From the NCBI GenBank assembly GCA_036345935.2, contig JADWOT020000009.1, positions 18,077,175-18,141,174 of the forward strand: a stretch of 64,000 nt of DNA. The letters run 5' to 3'. This stretch comes from Taenia hydatigena (taxonomy: Eukaryota; Platyhelminthes; Cestoda; Cyclophyllidea; Taeniidae). Every line of letters starts with the position of its first letter. Position 1 is the stretch's first letter. The notes beneath the pieces are model-generated. The model ran no database searches and was not told where the DNA came from. It was given only the letters and a program-made list of their open reading frames with translations. This document shows positions 40,725-53,200 of this stretch, piece by piece. A program made the translations under genes and the position numbers.

Positions 40725-40883
40725 TGGTTTCAGGATTCGGCCACTCAGGTGGTCATATTGCCCTAGCCTCGTTGGTTGGCCTCCGGGCCATGACAGCAGC
40801 TCCATTCCACCTGTTTATTGAGCATACATTTTGCCCTAATGCCACGCTTTCTTTTGCTTTAATGGAAGTCTTCGTACGCTACA
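40725..40883 (+). mobile_element. Degenerate TRIM LTR remnant
   Basis: Plus-sense LTR fragment recognisable from GGTCATATTGCCCTAGCC, GGCCTCCGGGCCATGACAGC and a GCTACA end at 40883. It is more diverged than the other copies and has a poorly matching 5' end. No target duplication is visible. It is probably an old solo LTR or a truncated copy. Confidence 0.7.
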
Positions 40884-41160
40884 ATCATAGGTGCATTTGA
40901 GGTGCGTTTGTTTAACTACCAATTTTGGTCAAAGATCACCCTAGATTATGCTCTTAGCCCTAACTCCTTCTTCGAATAGAAAAAGTACGCATCTACTATG
41001 TAAACAGTATCCTTTATCGCATCTTTGGAGGGGTCTTGAGTTGCCTCATTGCAATAGGATCGAAGGGCTATTGCTGACTTATGGAATGCTTAGGTGTTAT
41101 TAGCGTGCCCCGATGAGCACGTTGCGCAACGGAAGCGCAAATGCAGAGATTAATACCCAC

Positions 41161-41344
41161 TGTAGCGTCCCGAGGCTCCCTCGAAGGTAAAAGAAGGTAG
41201 GATGCTAGAGTAGAATACATATATTCAACGGGCAGAGGGAACTAGGCTGCTGGCATGGCCCAGAGGCCAGCCCACGCAGCTAGGGCAGTACGGCCACCTC
41301 TGTGACCTTGACCGAAACCAAGAGTTCCAGCAAACAAAGTAGCA
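41161..41344 (-). mobile_element. Solo TRIM LTR without target duplication
   Basis: A full-length (184 bp) LTR, minus sense, starting TGTAGCGTCCC. The end is mutated to AGTAGCA in place of the usual CTACA. The flanks CCCAC and TTATG do not match, so the target duplication is lost or the LTR was left by recombination between different elements. Confidence 0.85.
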
Positions 41345-41463
41345 TTATGCAAACCATGTAAGTACCATGCTGTTTTTTGGCCTATTTTTGATATCGATAA
41401 ATTCATAGCCATTAAAATTAAGTGCGCAAGTTAGTGGTAGCGCTAATTAATGTTCTTCTTGTG

Positions 41464-42271
41464 TATGTGCAACATGTTTGCCTGTTTAGCTCTCGGTATC
41501 GGTTACCGGTAGTTGGTTGGCCATTATGTATTCGTCGAATGGGCTGGCCTCTGGAACACAACAGTAGCCCCAAATCACCCTGTTTATCAAAAACGTATAG
41601 CCTGTGTAAAGCCATCTTTTATCTTCAAAGAAGTTTTAGGGGGCTACATCGTTGGCAGCGGGGAGAAAACCATCCCTAGAAAGACTTTTAGCGTGACTCC
41701 TACTGCTAGAGGCGAAGCTGTGTACCTGCAAAAGAGAATAAAATCGCCGGTGACTCACAACAGGGGCCTAAGAATAATGTCTGTCTTCGGCGATCGTTTA
41801 AGTTCCGTGTTCTACAAGATGTTAAAAACGGAAGTGGCACAAGCTATGAGATAGCTAAGAAGGTTTTGCGACTAGCACAAGGGCGTTGACAATGCGAGCA
41901 GACGTAAAAATCCCTAATGAACTGTGTTAAACTCTTCTCCTTCCCAACATAGATTTGCTTTTAGGCCGGTGCCTGAACGTCAAGCTATAAACATTTATGA
42001 TGGCTATTAGAATTCCTATTTCGGATACCTATTCCCAAACTACGAAGACTTCTATCCAGCATAGTTGGCAAGAGGGTTAGTGACGTTGGGGTCAATTGCC
42101 TCCTGAGATGGGCGAAAAATTTGCTCACTGGCATGGTTGGCTCGTGGGTTTTTTTACGCTGAATACGTTGTGATGGGCGGAGCGAGTGGTTTACCTAGGG
42201 GATCGCTGGACGGGCGCCTGAAAATGGAGGGATCATGTAATACTTTGATACCTACTCAACTAGGTTGACAA
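41464..42271 (+). mobile_element. Old diverged TRIM copy, cut by a later insertion
   Basis: The 5' LTR is diverged (about 41464-41648, ending GGCTACA) and is followed by TCGTTGGCAGCGG, a one-base variant of the family primer site. An internal region of about 590 bp ends with the purine-rich tract AAAATGGAGGGATCA, and 36 bp follow that begin TGTAATACTTTG (42236-42271), a truncated 3' LTR. The next element starts at 42272, so the old copy was interrupted there or lost its LTR in the same event. Its divergence marks it as the oldest recognisable copy in the window. Confidence 0.7.
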
Positions 42272-43590
42272 TGTAATACTTTGTTCGGTTGAACTACCGG
42301 TTTTGGTCAGGGTCACAGAAGTGGCCATATTGCCCTAGCTGCGTGGACTGGCCTCCGGGCCATACCAGCAGCCTATTTCCCTCTCCGTTGAATATATATA
42401 TTCCAACCTAGCATTCTGCCTTCATTTGTCTTCACAGGACCCTAGGGATGCTACATTGGTGATAGCGGAAAGTGAGCTCGACTCTATAGGGTTTCGGTCC
42501 CGAACTCTACCGCTTGTGGCATGTTGCAGCGGTGCGAAGGAAGTGCGTGTAGCGTTCCAAGGCTCCCTCGAAGGCAAGAGAAGGCAGAATGCTAGGGTAG
42601 AATATGTATATTCAACGGACAGAGCGAAATAGGCTGCTGGCATGGCCCAGAGGCCAGCCCACGTAGCTAGGGCAATACGGCTACTCCTGTGACCTTGACC
42701 GAAACCGGTAGCTCCAACAAAAAGTACTACAGATACAAAAATAATGACAGCTTATTGAGTGTACATTTGTGCACTTTAATCATTCAAGTGAATTGGGAAT
42801 ATTGTTAATACTTTAAGCGTTACTACCTTATGCTACCATACTACCTTATTAAACGGAGAGAGGGAAATATGCTACTGGCGTGACCTGGAGGCCAGCCCAC
42901 GCAGCTAGGGCAGTATGGTTACCTCTGTGAGCTTGACCGAAACCGATAGTCCCAACAAAGTGCTACAGTGCATGTGCTACGGATGGGCCACGAACGACGT
43001 CCGCCCCCGACATCTACCTCATCTCCGTGTTCTGCAAGGAAGCTATCAACAACTGAAGCGACACTAGCCATGGACCATCTGGAAAGTTTCGTTCCGAAGA
43101 TTATTCCTATTATACTTGCTTAAGGAGATCGGCGTGCTAACGCCTCCCTACGGCCTTACTGATGGTCGACAGAAAAGCTTATTCTGAACTCTGTTCCTAG
43201 GCCAAACGAAGCTCCAGGTTCAATGCACTGCCAAGAGGGATCACTGACGTTGGTGTCAAGCATCGCCTCAATCGAGTCGGATGTCAGCGACTGGCATGGT
43301 TAGCGCGTGGGTGCTTCCTGCAGCACTGAGTATGTTGTGATGGCTGACGCGGAAGGTGTATGAAGGGGCGCGCCAATGACGGCGCTCGAAAGAGGAGAGG
43401 GGCAATGTAGCACTTTGTTTGTTTGAACTACCGGTTCCGGTCAAGGTTTCAGAGGTGGTCGTATTGCCCTAGCTGCGTAGGCTGGCATCCGGGCCATGCC
43501 AGAAGCATATTTCTCTCTGTACGTTAAAAATATATATTCTGCCCTGGCATCCTACATTCTTTTGTTTCCGAGGGAGCCTCGGGACTCTAC
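42272..43590 (+). mobile_element. TRIM copy carrying a nested insertion
   Basis: The 5' LTR is 42272-42455 and the 3' LTR 43406-43590, both about 184 bp. The primer site is slightly mutated (TGGTGATAGCGG). The polypurine tract AAGAGGAGAGGGGC precedes the 3' LTR. The flanking pentamers GACAA (42267-42271) and GGCAA (43591-43595) match at four of five positions, consistent with an aged target duplication. The internal region is split at 42547 by a second element in the opposite orientation and resumes at about 42968. Confidence 0.85.
42548..42967 (-). mobile_element. Nested LTR pair inside the preceding TRIM
   Basis: A complete minus-sense LTR (42548-42731) and a second, 5'-truncated LTR of the same sense (about 42850-42967) flank about 120 bp of AT-rich sequence that is unlike the TRIM interior. 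The flanks GTGCG (42543-42547) and GTGCA (42968-42972) are a near-perfect target duplication, so the whole unit probably entered as one insertion into the outer element. The usual primer site and polypurine tract are absent. Confidence 0.8.
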
Positions 43591-43595
43591 GGCAA

Positions 43596-44171
43596 GTGCC
43601 TTTGCTAAATGTGCTGGTCCCTGTGCAATGCCAACAGCTCCAGTACTTTTCGTTCGTCGAGCAAATGTGTCCAAACCGAAGGTCTACGATTTTTGCGACT
43701 AAGTTCTAGTACCCATTTTTTCACGATAAGTTTTCCAACTTGCGTTATAGTGTGTTTATTTGAAAATGCTTTGTCAGTTTTCAGTCGAGGGATCACTTTT
43801 TACCTATCATGCTTTTATTACAATTTTCAAGGAAATTATCTATTTCAGCACAAAAAATACGATAATTTTTATCACTTTTCTTTGCGGGCAGTAAACAAAG
43901 ACTGAACATTTTATCGGCAAGTATTGACCATTTGCTAGCCATGCGATGTTTTTTTTTAATTATCTCCATCCTTTTTCCTTTTGGGAACCGACAAAATCTT
44001 ATAGATGTGTTGTAATGAACTGGGGACTCCAATTGTTTTAAGACATGTTTGTAGCTTGCACAAATCGAGTAGTCCACAATTGACTTGGGCACTGTTGTGT
44101 GGTTTTTGTGCTCTAGTAGTCTCCGAAAGTTTTCTTAGGCCATTTGCCTTTGGAACATTACTATTATTCAA
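43596..44171. promoter_or_regulatory. Upstream region of GPCPD1
   Basis: This is the 576 bp between the TRIM cluster and the GPCPD1 start codon. It is AT-rich with poly-T runs. Overlapping minus-strand frames (43605-44189) show no domain. Any GPCPD1 promoter and 5' UTR must lie here, but no specific element is identified. Confidence 0.45.
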
Positions 44172-47100
44172 ATGAGGGACTACAATCAAACGATCGCTTT
44201 CTCAGTCCTTGTTGATACCAAAGCTCTCGAGGAGATATGTGTTTACCTGTGTAATGCTGATACTTCGAGTTCAAGTCGTTATTTTGTTGGCATAGTCGGT
44301 AGCTCTTTTGAATTTGGCAATTGGAATCCGATAAGAGGTTTGAGATGTCGTTTCGAGGCCCAGAAATCTGCCGGGTATGCGTTTTTAGTGTTATGATAGT
44401 TTGTCGCAGCTGTGACATTTGGTCCTGTGCTGTCCCCAAGTCAAAGCTGCCATCAAATCTGCAGTACAGGTTTTATGTGGCTGAATGGCGTATTGATATC
44501 GAAAGCGATCCTGTGGAGAAGAGGTTAGTTGTTCTCGCGTGGGAGTCACGGCTGAAACCTCGTGTCTTTGATCTTGCTGGTAATGTGGTTATTAATGGTC
44601 TGAATTTTGTAGCATTTAATAAAGGCCAAATCACCACAGATACTGTTAGATTTGGCAAGTTCGGTAGGTTTTTCCATCATGCTTTTCACCATCCAGATAA
44701 TGGCACATATATTCAACGTGGGTACCTTATGTCGCATTCTGAACTGCGAATTCGTCTATCAGGTTTGGCATTAAAACTGTCAAAAAATGCCGTTCCTGGT
44801 TTGTCGTCATCAACGCGAGACCTTACAAAACTGGCTGGTCGCCGGGTTTACGTGACTTGTCGGCAGTCTATCGTTGAAGAAAATGGTCTAATAACTGCAC
44901 TAGAAGGCGGTAAGTATAACTGTGTCTATTTGCCTTCCGTTGTGCCCTTCAAGTGGGATCCTGTACCTCTTGATACTTACATTTAGAGACTCCTATATAC
45001 CCTAATAAGAACATCAGCGCGCATCCAATCGCCAGGAGTTCGAGCCATATGGTTTATTCTTTGGAACAAAGTCTAGCCGCAGAGATTCGGTCACAGCTAA
45101 TTGATTCTTCTGAGGTCTCGGGCGAAAGTTCAAGCAGCATTCCCGTTGTCCACATCCCATATCCTGTCATTCAGTCATCATCTCTTCACAGCACCCCAAA
45201 CAGTGCTTTCTCCATTCCACCGCCTAAACGGCCCGAATTCTCCGTTTCCCCGTTGTCTAGCCGTCCCTCAACTTGTCCTTCAACACCAAGGTCTATATCC
45301 CCTGCTCTCAGTCAGACAGGCGAGCCACCCGTCTTGCTCTCTGTTCTTTCTAAAGAGCGTTGCACTCGTCGCCTCGGAGAACACACCGGGTGCTGGGGTA
45401 CCCTATATTCCAGTGGTGACGACGTCACCTTTTATATTGAAACCGACAACGCGGAAGACGTTGCCGTGGAGTTGGAGTTTTACGTGGAGGTTCCGCAGGA
45501 ACGCGAAATTGGTAAGAGGCTTCTATCCTTATTTGCCACGAGTGTTGTATCTTTTATAGTCTCGTATTGAATTGTACGCAGCTGAAGAAAAGAAGCTACC
45601 ACCTGTCAAATTTTTGGGGTCTGCATTTTTTGGACCGTTCTCTGGATACTGGGGCCAAAAACGATCGCAACTTCTCAGCCGAAGACGAACGCCGATGGGC
45701 GATGTTCGCAGTAGGTTATTTCTAGTTATCACTTTGGTGATGCTTATTGCCATTTTGGATCATGCGCTGCCTTTTGGTGCAGTCTCTTTCGTTGTCATTA
45801 ATCCAATTCTCGATGGACCTTCGCCGACGTTGGATGTGAGCTACAAGCACTACTGGAAGAATCGAGGTACCTTGGAAATCGGTCACCGTGGAATGGGGAC
45901 TTATTATTTAACAAAAAAGGAGAAGGACGTTGAATTGTAAGTTTTATTAGCTTTCGTGTGTGAGATTTGCGAACGCACTGCATTACGTTTGCCAGTCAAA
46001 GGTGCCAGTTCTTTTGATAAACCTTCATCTAGAATGTAGGTGGAACAAAGTTTCGGAGTAGCTTTGGGTTTACGTTAAGGATGTAGATATCGTCTTGGGC
46101 GCTCTCAGCGTCCAATGTGCCTCCTCTCAGTACTCTATGATCGTGACCAATAGGAGGACGCGGTGACTTTGTTTTCACACCGCCCTAGGGATCGCAGTCT
46201 TCACTCTTTTTGCCCCTTTCAGACCAGCGCCGGTTAAGGAAAATACGCTCCGGTCCTTCCAGGCCGCGGTCGATCATGTAATTACATTTGTCTGTCCCTT
46301 TCCTTAGCCCCTCTTATTGTCGCTTTGGGCATCTTATTGCCTCAACTCATTTTTAGTTCATTCTCAACTTTACTCTTCTGCAAGCACATTTCTTGGCGCG
46401 AGATCTCATTCGGGTTTCACACTTTCAGCGTTGCGTAGTGCCATTGTCTTTTCGAATTGGTTGCTGAAGCGCTGGACAATCTTTTTAATCTAAGCATTTG
46501 CATGAAACTTCCACTATCTTTGTAGCATTTCTATCGACCATTCACATTCCTCACTTTTGCACCTGACTTCATTGCATGTAGCCTTCCTGATGAACGTAAA
46601 GTGTCATAGTTTAGCTAACTCAATTTCAATGCTTACCTTTTGGTTTTAGCTCTTACCGCTAGTCCCCTCGCTTCCTCCTCTTTCACTTTAGTCTTCGGTC
46701 TTAACAAGTGTATTATCGACTTTAGTTTCTTGTTTCATCTAATTTTCTGCGCTTAGCGCAATAAATTTAATTTCTTTTTAAGATCACCTTAAGAGCCTGG
46801 TTATTATTTTCTTAGGCGTTTTTCGGTTTGCAAATTCCACACTATCATTCTTGGTAGAAAAAATAGCATAGGCTCGTTTCCTCTCATTCAAGCTACTGCG
46901 GGGCTGCCGCCTTCCATTAGCAGGCCCTGCCATTTGTGGATGTTCGGCAAGTATACCAAGTTTCCGATGGTTGAATGGACTTCAGTGATAGTTTGATAAT
47001 ATTAAGCTCCGCCGAAAACGTTCGTTGAAGCAGTTGTAAAGGGCAAACTCTTCACGTTTGTATTGTGTTGACTGGGCACGATTCTATCGTTTCAGTCAAA

Positions 47101-50100
47101 AGTTTAGATCTTTTAAACTCTTACGGCGGTTCGGGAACATAACTGGACGTCTGCTTTTTTGTTTGCGTGCTACTTGCTAACTCCTTTTTTTCTCCTGGCC
47201 TCGATCTAGGGGGCGGATTTTGTGGAGATGGATGTCCAACTTACCAAGGACCACCAAGTTGTTGTCTATCACGACTTCGAAACCGTTATTACGCCTCGCA
47301 AGGTGGATTATCCGATAGTTTATATTTTTCATGAAGATATTTTAGTTGTCAAGTCGTTCTTCCTCTCTTCCAGAAGCGACGTGGTGAGCTGCAGAATCTA
47401 TCAGTAGCCGTGAAGGATCTGCCCTATGCTGCGCTCCGTGAACTTCGGCTTCAGCACGCGAGTGTGCTCTCAGAACCGCAATCAAAAGAGGGTATTATTG
47501 GGTGGCTCTGCTTTTGAGATTTTAGTCAACATTCGCAAAAATAACTTTTTGCCTTGTGCTACAGATTGGCTTAGAGGTTTATCAGGGTGACAGTTTTTGG
47601 TTTCTCTCCAACGGCCATGATAACAAATAATTTTCCGCACTATAATTATTTTTTTGCTGAGTTTCGTGTTTAGAATACTTTATTAATAATGTTCTTTATA
47701 AGTGACCTCTGTTAAGAGACAAGCCAATGCCAAAGCCCTTGTAAAGTCCATTGCTTAACTTTCCGATACTCTCGCGTTTTTGTGCGTGAGGTTAGACTAT
47801 TTATTTTACGTGTTCGAACTCATTGAATCCTAGCGCCATTTTCCCTTGCAACAACTATTTTTTTCAATTTTTAAAACTCCATTATGTATCTTCCATACTT
47901 GGGTTATTTGTTAAGTCTGCTTTAAAAAACTACTGACTCCTGGTGATTTAGCTTTAAGCCATAAAAAGACTTAACCGCTATTTGTTACGACTTCCCCAAT
48001 TGAAGGATTAGTTCTGTGTAGATCGTGTGGCGTAGAAAGTATCGCGTTTACACTTGGAGCGGTTACGCTATCTTAATAGTGTACTGACCTTTTTCCTTGT
48101 CTTTAACACAGATCTGGATGGTGAAGATCTTGATCCTGTGGAATTGCAAGATTTCCCTCTTCTGCGGGATTGCCTACAGAATGTTGATCCAGATGTTGGA
48201 TTTGATATCGAAATTAAGTATCCTCTGGACTTGAAGGTGAGTCTGCCCATCAAGTTTAATTTACCATCCGCCAAACCAATCTGTTCCCTGTTCAGTTTTT
48301 TTTATGTCTGGTAAGTACTTGAGTAGCAGTTGAGAAATATTTGTGATTATGGGAGTATCGCCATATTTTTAATCATTTAAAGTTCCCGTATTCTCTTTGA
48401 GGCAATTATTTTGGCAATTTATCAGATGCTAATTTTACATTTTATTTAATACGCCCACTCAAACTTGAAGTACATTTAAATAGGTGGGTGGAAGTGAAAT
48501 GGACAATTTTTTTGAACGTAATCTCTACGTGGATACCATCCTTCGTGAAATCTTTAAATACGCTGGAAATCGACGCATTCTCTTCTCCTGCTTCGACCCA
48601 GATACTTGTGCTATGTACGTTATTTGTGACATTCTTCCTTTCGTTTTGAATTTTTGAATTAAGTGAACTCAGCAAATTACTACCGAATTGTTTTTTTGCT
48701 TGGAATAAACCTTCGTTAACTGTTCTTTACCGATTACTTAGTTTACAGTAGCTTTGCAAGGTATGTTTTCTGCTTTAATTCCACCCTTTTATCTCAAATC
48801 TGAGTTGTTATTGCTACCGGCAAACTTTTGACTGAGGTACTACTTTAACTAGACTCTAGCCGGTCGGTATTTCGTTACAGAATTTTTTTGCCAGAATGAC
48901 CGTGTAAAATTACTGGGAGGTTTTAGATAACTACCCATTGAATTGGCACTTGATATTCGATTTTAGGCTTCAAGTGAAGCAAATTCGCTTCCCCGTTTTT
49001 CAACTCGGTTTCTGGCCCGATTATTCGGACATACGGCAGCAGAGTTTCGAAATGCTCTGCTATTCAGCCAAGGCCAATGAACTTTTGGTGCGTTCATCCC
49101 CCATAAGCCCATCAAAATCATAGGAGAAATTCTGCCATTTACATCACCTAGTCCCTTTATGTTTTAATGCACTTTTCTAGGATTTGTACCGTTCGTATCA
49201 TGCTTAGTTGCGTCGACTTTTCAATTATTCTAACTCGTTGAAACCCCCAAGGCGCAAAACAGCTTGTCCTAAGCCCGGCAAATTAATTTGTTAGAATAAT
49301 TCAACTTGGTAATCAAACTTATGCTGTATGATCCTCCACAGCATGTGTGAGTATTACCGTTTCTATATCGTTATGTGCCATTTTCGACGTGGTTAAACAT
49401 TTTTACTAGGGCGTCGCGGTCAATAGCGATGAGCTACTTCGAAATCCCGATATGGCTGAGTTCGCCAGGGACCTCGGCCTCATTGTCCTTGTGTGGGGCT
49501 CGGCTGCCAATGATTCTCGAAATATGAAGCGTCTCAAGGAGCTCGGTGTCCATGGTCTAATTTATGACAGGTTCGCAATGACTGCTCTTAGCAAGAATGA
49601 ATATGTCATTTTCGCGAAGTTCTGGTTTTTTTGGTATTCTTTGGTTACCTAAGTGCATACTGATTGGTCATCTGATCCAATGATGAACGCCGAAAAATCA
49701 TGCTTGTATGTGGCTTCGGTCTACAAACTGATAGTTGGAGGAGTTCATTACTACCAACTTTTCAAAAAAACAAGCTTTCTTTTACCCCACTTTTCTATCG
49801 CCATTACTACGGCCCTTATCATCAGGTGATCTCTCTTGATAAAACCCCTGTTGCATTTATAGTAAGGGCACGATGGACCGACTTTTTTCCACTATGTAGG
49901 ATACAAGAGCACAGGCAAATTGGGAGCATAAGTCTTCTAAAATCGGGCAAAATGTCATCTAACTCCCTGTCGGATAACCAGCAACAGCAGGAGTTGACGT
50001 CGTCGCCGCTAGAAATATGGGCACCAGCCGATTCTGCCGGTCACTCCACACCCTCTCTACCGCTCTTCGAAAGCCTTGATGAATGCCACGGGTCTGGTGC

Positions 50101-50269
50101 CTCTACACCCTCCCATCAGAAGCACAGCCATCAAAATCAAGCAGTCTCCGCAAATTCGGCTTCTGTTGATGCTCGAGATCTGGTTGATGCTCTCAATAAG
50201 CAGCTCTGTTTGAATCCCACCTCTAATGAGGAGAACAAGCGCAGGATGACTCTTACTCTAACTAATTAG
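44172..50269 (+). CDS. GPCPD1: Glycerophosphocholine phosphodiesterase (CBM20-GDPD)
   Basis: Hydrolyses glycerophosphocholine to choline and glycerol-3-phosphate. Exons join in phase: 44172-44374, 44410-44909, 44987-45511, 45582-45710, 45783-45936, 46223-46277, 47210-47302, 47374-47491, 48112-48236, 48484-48614, 48967-49087, 49410-49570, 49900-50269, about 894 residues (human 672). Residues ~1-110 form a starch-binding CBM20 domain ([15 protein letters not shown]). A Ser/Pro-rich linker follows. The GDPD domain carries the expected active-site motifs: [19 protein letters not shown] and VVVYHDFE, then [21 protein letters not shown] and [13 protein letters not shown]. The start matches the vertebrate N-terminus in distance to CBM20. 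Intron 1 is 35 nt. The 72-nt intron 45711-45782 is in frame and could be retained. The Gln/Ser-rich tail after YDR is unlike the vertebrate tail. Confidence 0.95.
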
Positions 50270-53200
50270 GTTCATTGTTACTTAAATCCTTCCTGGTGTG
50301 TATATGCAACTCAGTTAAGTCAGACGAGTTTAAAAGCTGAGGATGCGAACATGTAATTCGGGCTTGTTTCGCCTCCCTCCTATCTTTCATTCTACACCGT
50401 TGTCTACCCCGCAATTACCATCTAATAGTCAGATTTCCCCCGAGGACTTTTGGGTTTTATGTAGTCTGCTTTCTTCTCACCTCTGTCTATAATATCTTAC
50501 TTAACCTAGAGGAAAATTATTTCATATGCTTTCTCAGTTACCTTTTGATGAATTTGAGCTCACAGACGGTGGAAAAAATATGAACGTGCATGATATCTTA
50601 AAAATAGTCGCTTTTCCTCTCTTCCTGTACACTCATATTCTCCAGTTAGGGTTCGTTTGGATCTGAATGGCGCAGTTGACGCAAAGTTGGCGCTTCATCA
50701 TGTTCAAATAGGTTGAAACATTACTTACGACATTTTTGATAAGACGGGACATTTCGGTCCTCATAAATTCATAGAATCGCTTTATCGGTTGTGATTGATT
50801 AACTGCATCACAAATCCTCAATAGTTTGGGCACTTCAACCATGAGACCACCTCACTGTGAAAAGATTTGTATTTTTGCATTTGGATAGGCATTTTAAGGG
50901 AATTTGCCTGCTTTTTGATGCCCAGAAGTGCCTTCGTGGTATCTCGTTTAATTTACTAATCGTTCCCATGTTTCCCAACGATTTTGAATCACTTTAACGG
51001 AATCATGCGATGCTGGTGACTAACCGGGGCATTCGTCATCTAGCAAAAGCTAGATGATAAATTAGTCTCGTTCAAATGGTCCTGTAGAGTTTTGTGTTTT
51101 TTTAAGACGGGTGAGTGTGTGGTTATTGGTGTTAATCATGTGTAAAAATGTCAGGTCTATTTTTCGGTTTAATTTCCAATGCTATTAATAAAAAAATACG
51201 ACCTGGTTTGTATTGTCGGTGTCAGACCGTGTTATGTCGCTTCAAAGCAGATTTCAAGTTCTCAGTGTCAATTCAAGCGGAATTTAGACATGAGAAAAGT
51301 GTGGGAATGCGTCTTTCATAGGTTTTAAAAAAAAAAACGTCCACTGACGAGCATGGCAATGCTACTTTCGACTCAAGGGCGGCTGCCACATAACTATAAA
51401 GAGATTTATTCTAATTGACAAGGCAAATTTGTACTACGCATGACTTGAGTATGTTTTCTGGCATCGGAACTTTAGGGGTTATTGTCAGTGAATTGACAGT
51501 GTAGTGTTATCGATACCGTACAGTTATTTTTGCCTGGTAGTGGCAGAAAATGGGACTTGAAATTCCATTCTTCGGTGTTTTCCGAACCTTTTTATGCACG
51601 GCAAAGGGTGATATTGTATTCTTGCGATATTTTCCTATTAAGTCCCTTTTATGATGGAAAAATTTAATCAGCAGTAGACAAACCGAACCCCTACACTCCG
51701 GTCGCAGCATAGTGAGTTTGGTTACTTCATTTAATGCTCCATCTTAGATGATGTGCTCTCTGGCGTATTTAATAGCGTTTTTTTTTCAACTTTTGTTGTG
51801 AAAAATGTTCTTGATTCGATAAGATGCAAAAACGATCGGTGCTGAAGTGAAATCGTTACTGTAAACAGCACTAAGTGGCAAGTGCGCTTCGCTGCTTTCA
51901 GCGGCAGACGGTGTAGATGCCGTGAGTCAGTCAAATTATGACACTGCCCATCAGAATGGCAGGCAGCAACATTAGTTTGTACATGCAATTGCATTTGACG
52001 GGTTGCTGAGCCTCCTTTTATATAGGGCTTTAAACTAGTAAAAGACTTCAAAGTATAGTACGACGTTTAAATTCAGGAACTCGGCAGTAAGATATTCGAA
52101 CGGAGTCGCGAATGTCCCTGCCTGCCAGCTGGCCAAGATGTGAGAGTTGCCAGTGGCCTTAAAAGTGGCGCTGAAGTCATACCACAGCTCAAGTTTGCTA
52201 AAGCAAACAAGTTTCGATTACGAGAACATGTGTTGGATTTTAATTTCGTATGTTCGAAATCCATCGTTGGTTCTAAATTTGGAGGATAACAGAAGCGTTA
52301 CGTGTTAAATGCCGCTATTCATTCTTCATCTAGTGGGATGTTCGTGATATTCTCTTCCTACATTTCATATTTGGTAGACAATGACTACACGCGACGAAAC
52401 TTTAAGCTTTTTTTGTTAGGTCTATCTTATTAGTCGTAAAGGGTCTTAGCTTCAAGGATTTTGCCCTGTTTCGTTTTATCAACTATCTGAACCACCTGAA
52501 GGACTAAAAGGAGCGCCGAAATGCAGGTTGAATTACGTGCTTATTGCCGTATGTGCAGATTAATTTTGAGGCAAAGAGTGTTAGTTTACCGATTTCCAGG
52601 AAAAACAACGGACACGTTGCAATTGGCTGATTGCTTGACGCTGGCAAGAGTCGTGATAGGTTTGTCTGCTGGGTCTTTGTATTCAACTAACCAATAAAAA
52701 TGAGGCGTGCATTAGAAACTCGTCTCCATTACTAGGTGTTCTTTATAATTGCGCGTAACCCACATGGAATGTGTTAAAACGGGAACAACGCCTTGGATTT
52801 GACCCCTCTGGGGAACTAGGGCTTATTAACAAGGGCATTTTCCTCCTGTTTTAAAGTTATCACAATTGTTGATGGGTTATATTGAAATGTAATATAGGGA
52901 TTGTTTTATCGTGTTTTAACGCAGTAGCTCCACGACTCCATGGATTACTAGGTCTGCATGTTCGTTTGATGGATGATGCGTATTTTATGAACTCTGCATG
53001 GCTGTTAAAAACCGGTTCCTGAGTTGCCAACTTATTGAACTAGGAGGTGCATTTTGGACTTTTTATCACAAACTTTTGTAGTTTTATTGGCCAACTTTTT
53101 GCGTGTTTGAGAGCACTGTTAAAACGTGTTAGTGGCAAAGATTTCAGGCTTTGAAAAAGCGCCAGTTTGCCATGGAGGGAAGGGCTTTGATTTGTCTGTT

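Noticed and set aside
43605..44189. Overlapping minus-strand frames upstream of GPCPD1
   Set aside because: They are Lys/Ile-rich from AT-rich sequence, without splice structure or motif; more likely the GPCPD1 promoter and 5' UTR.
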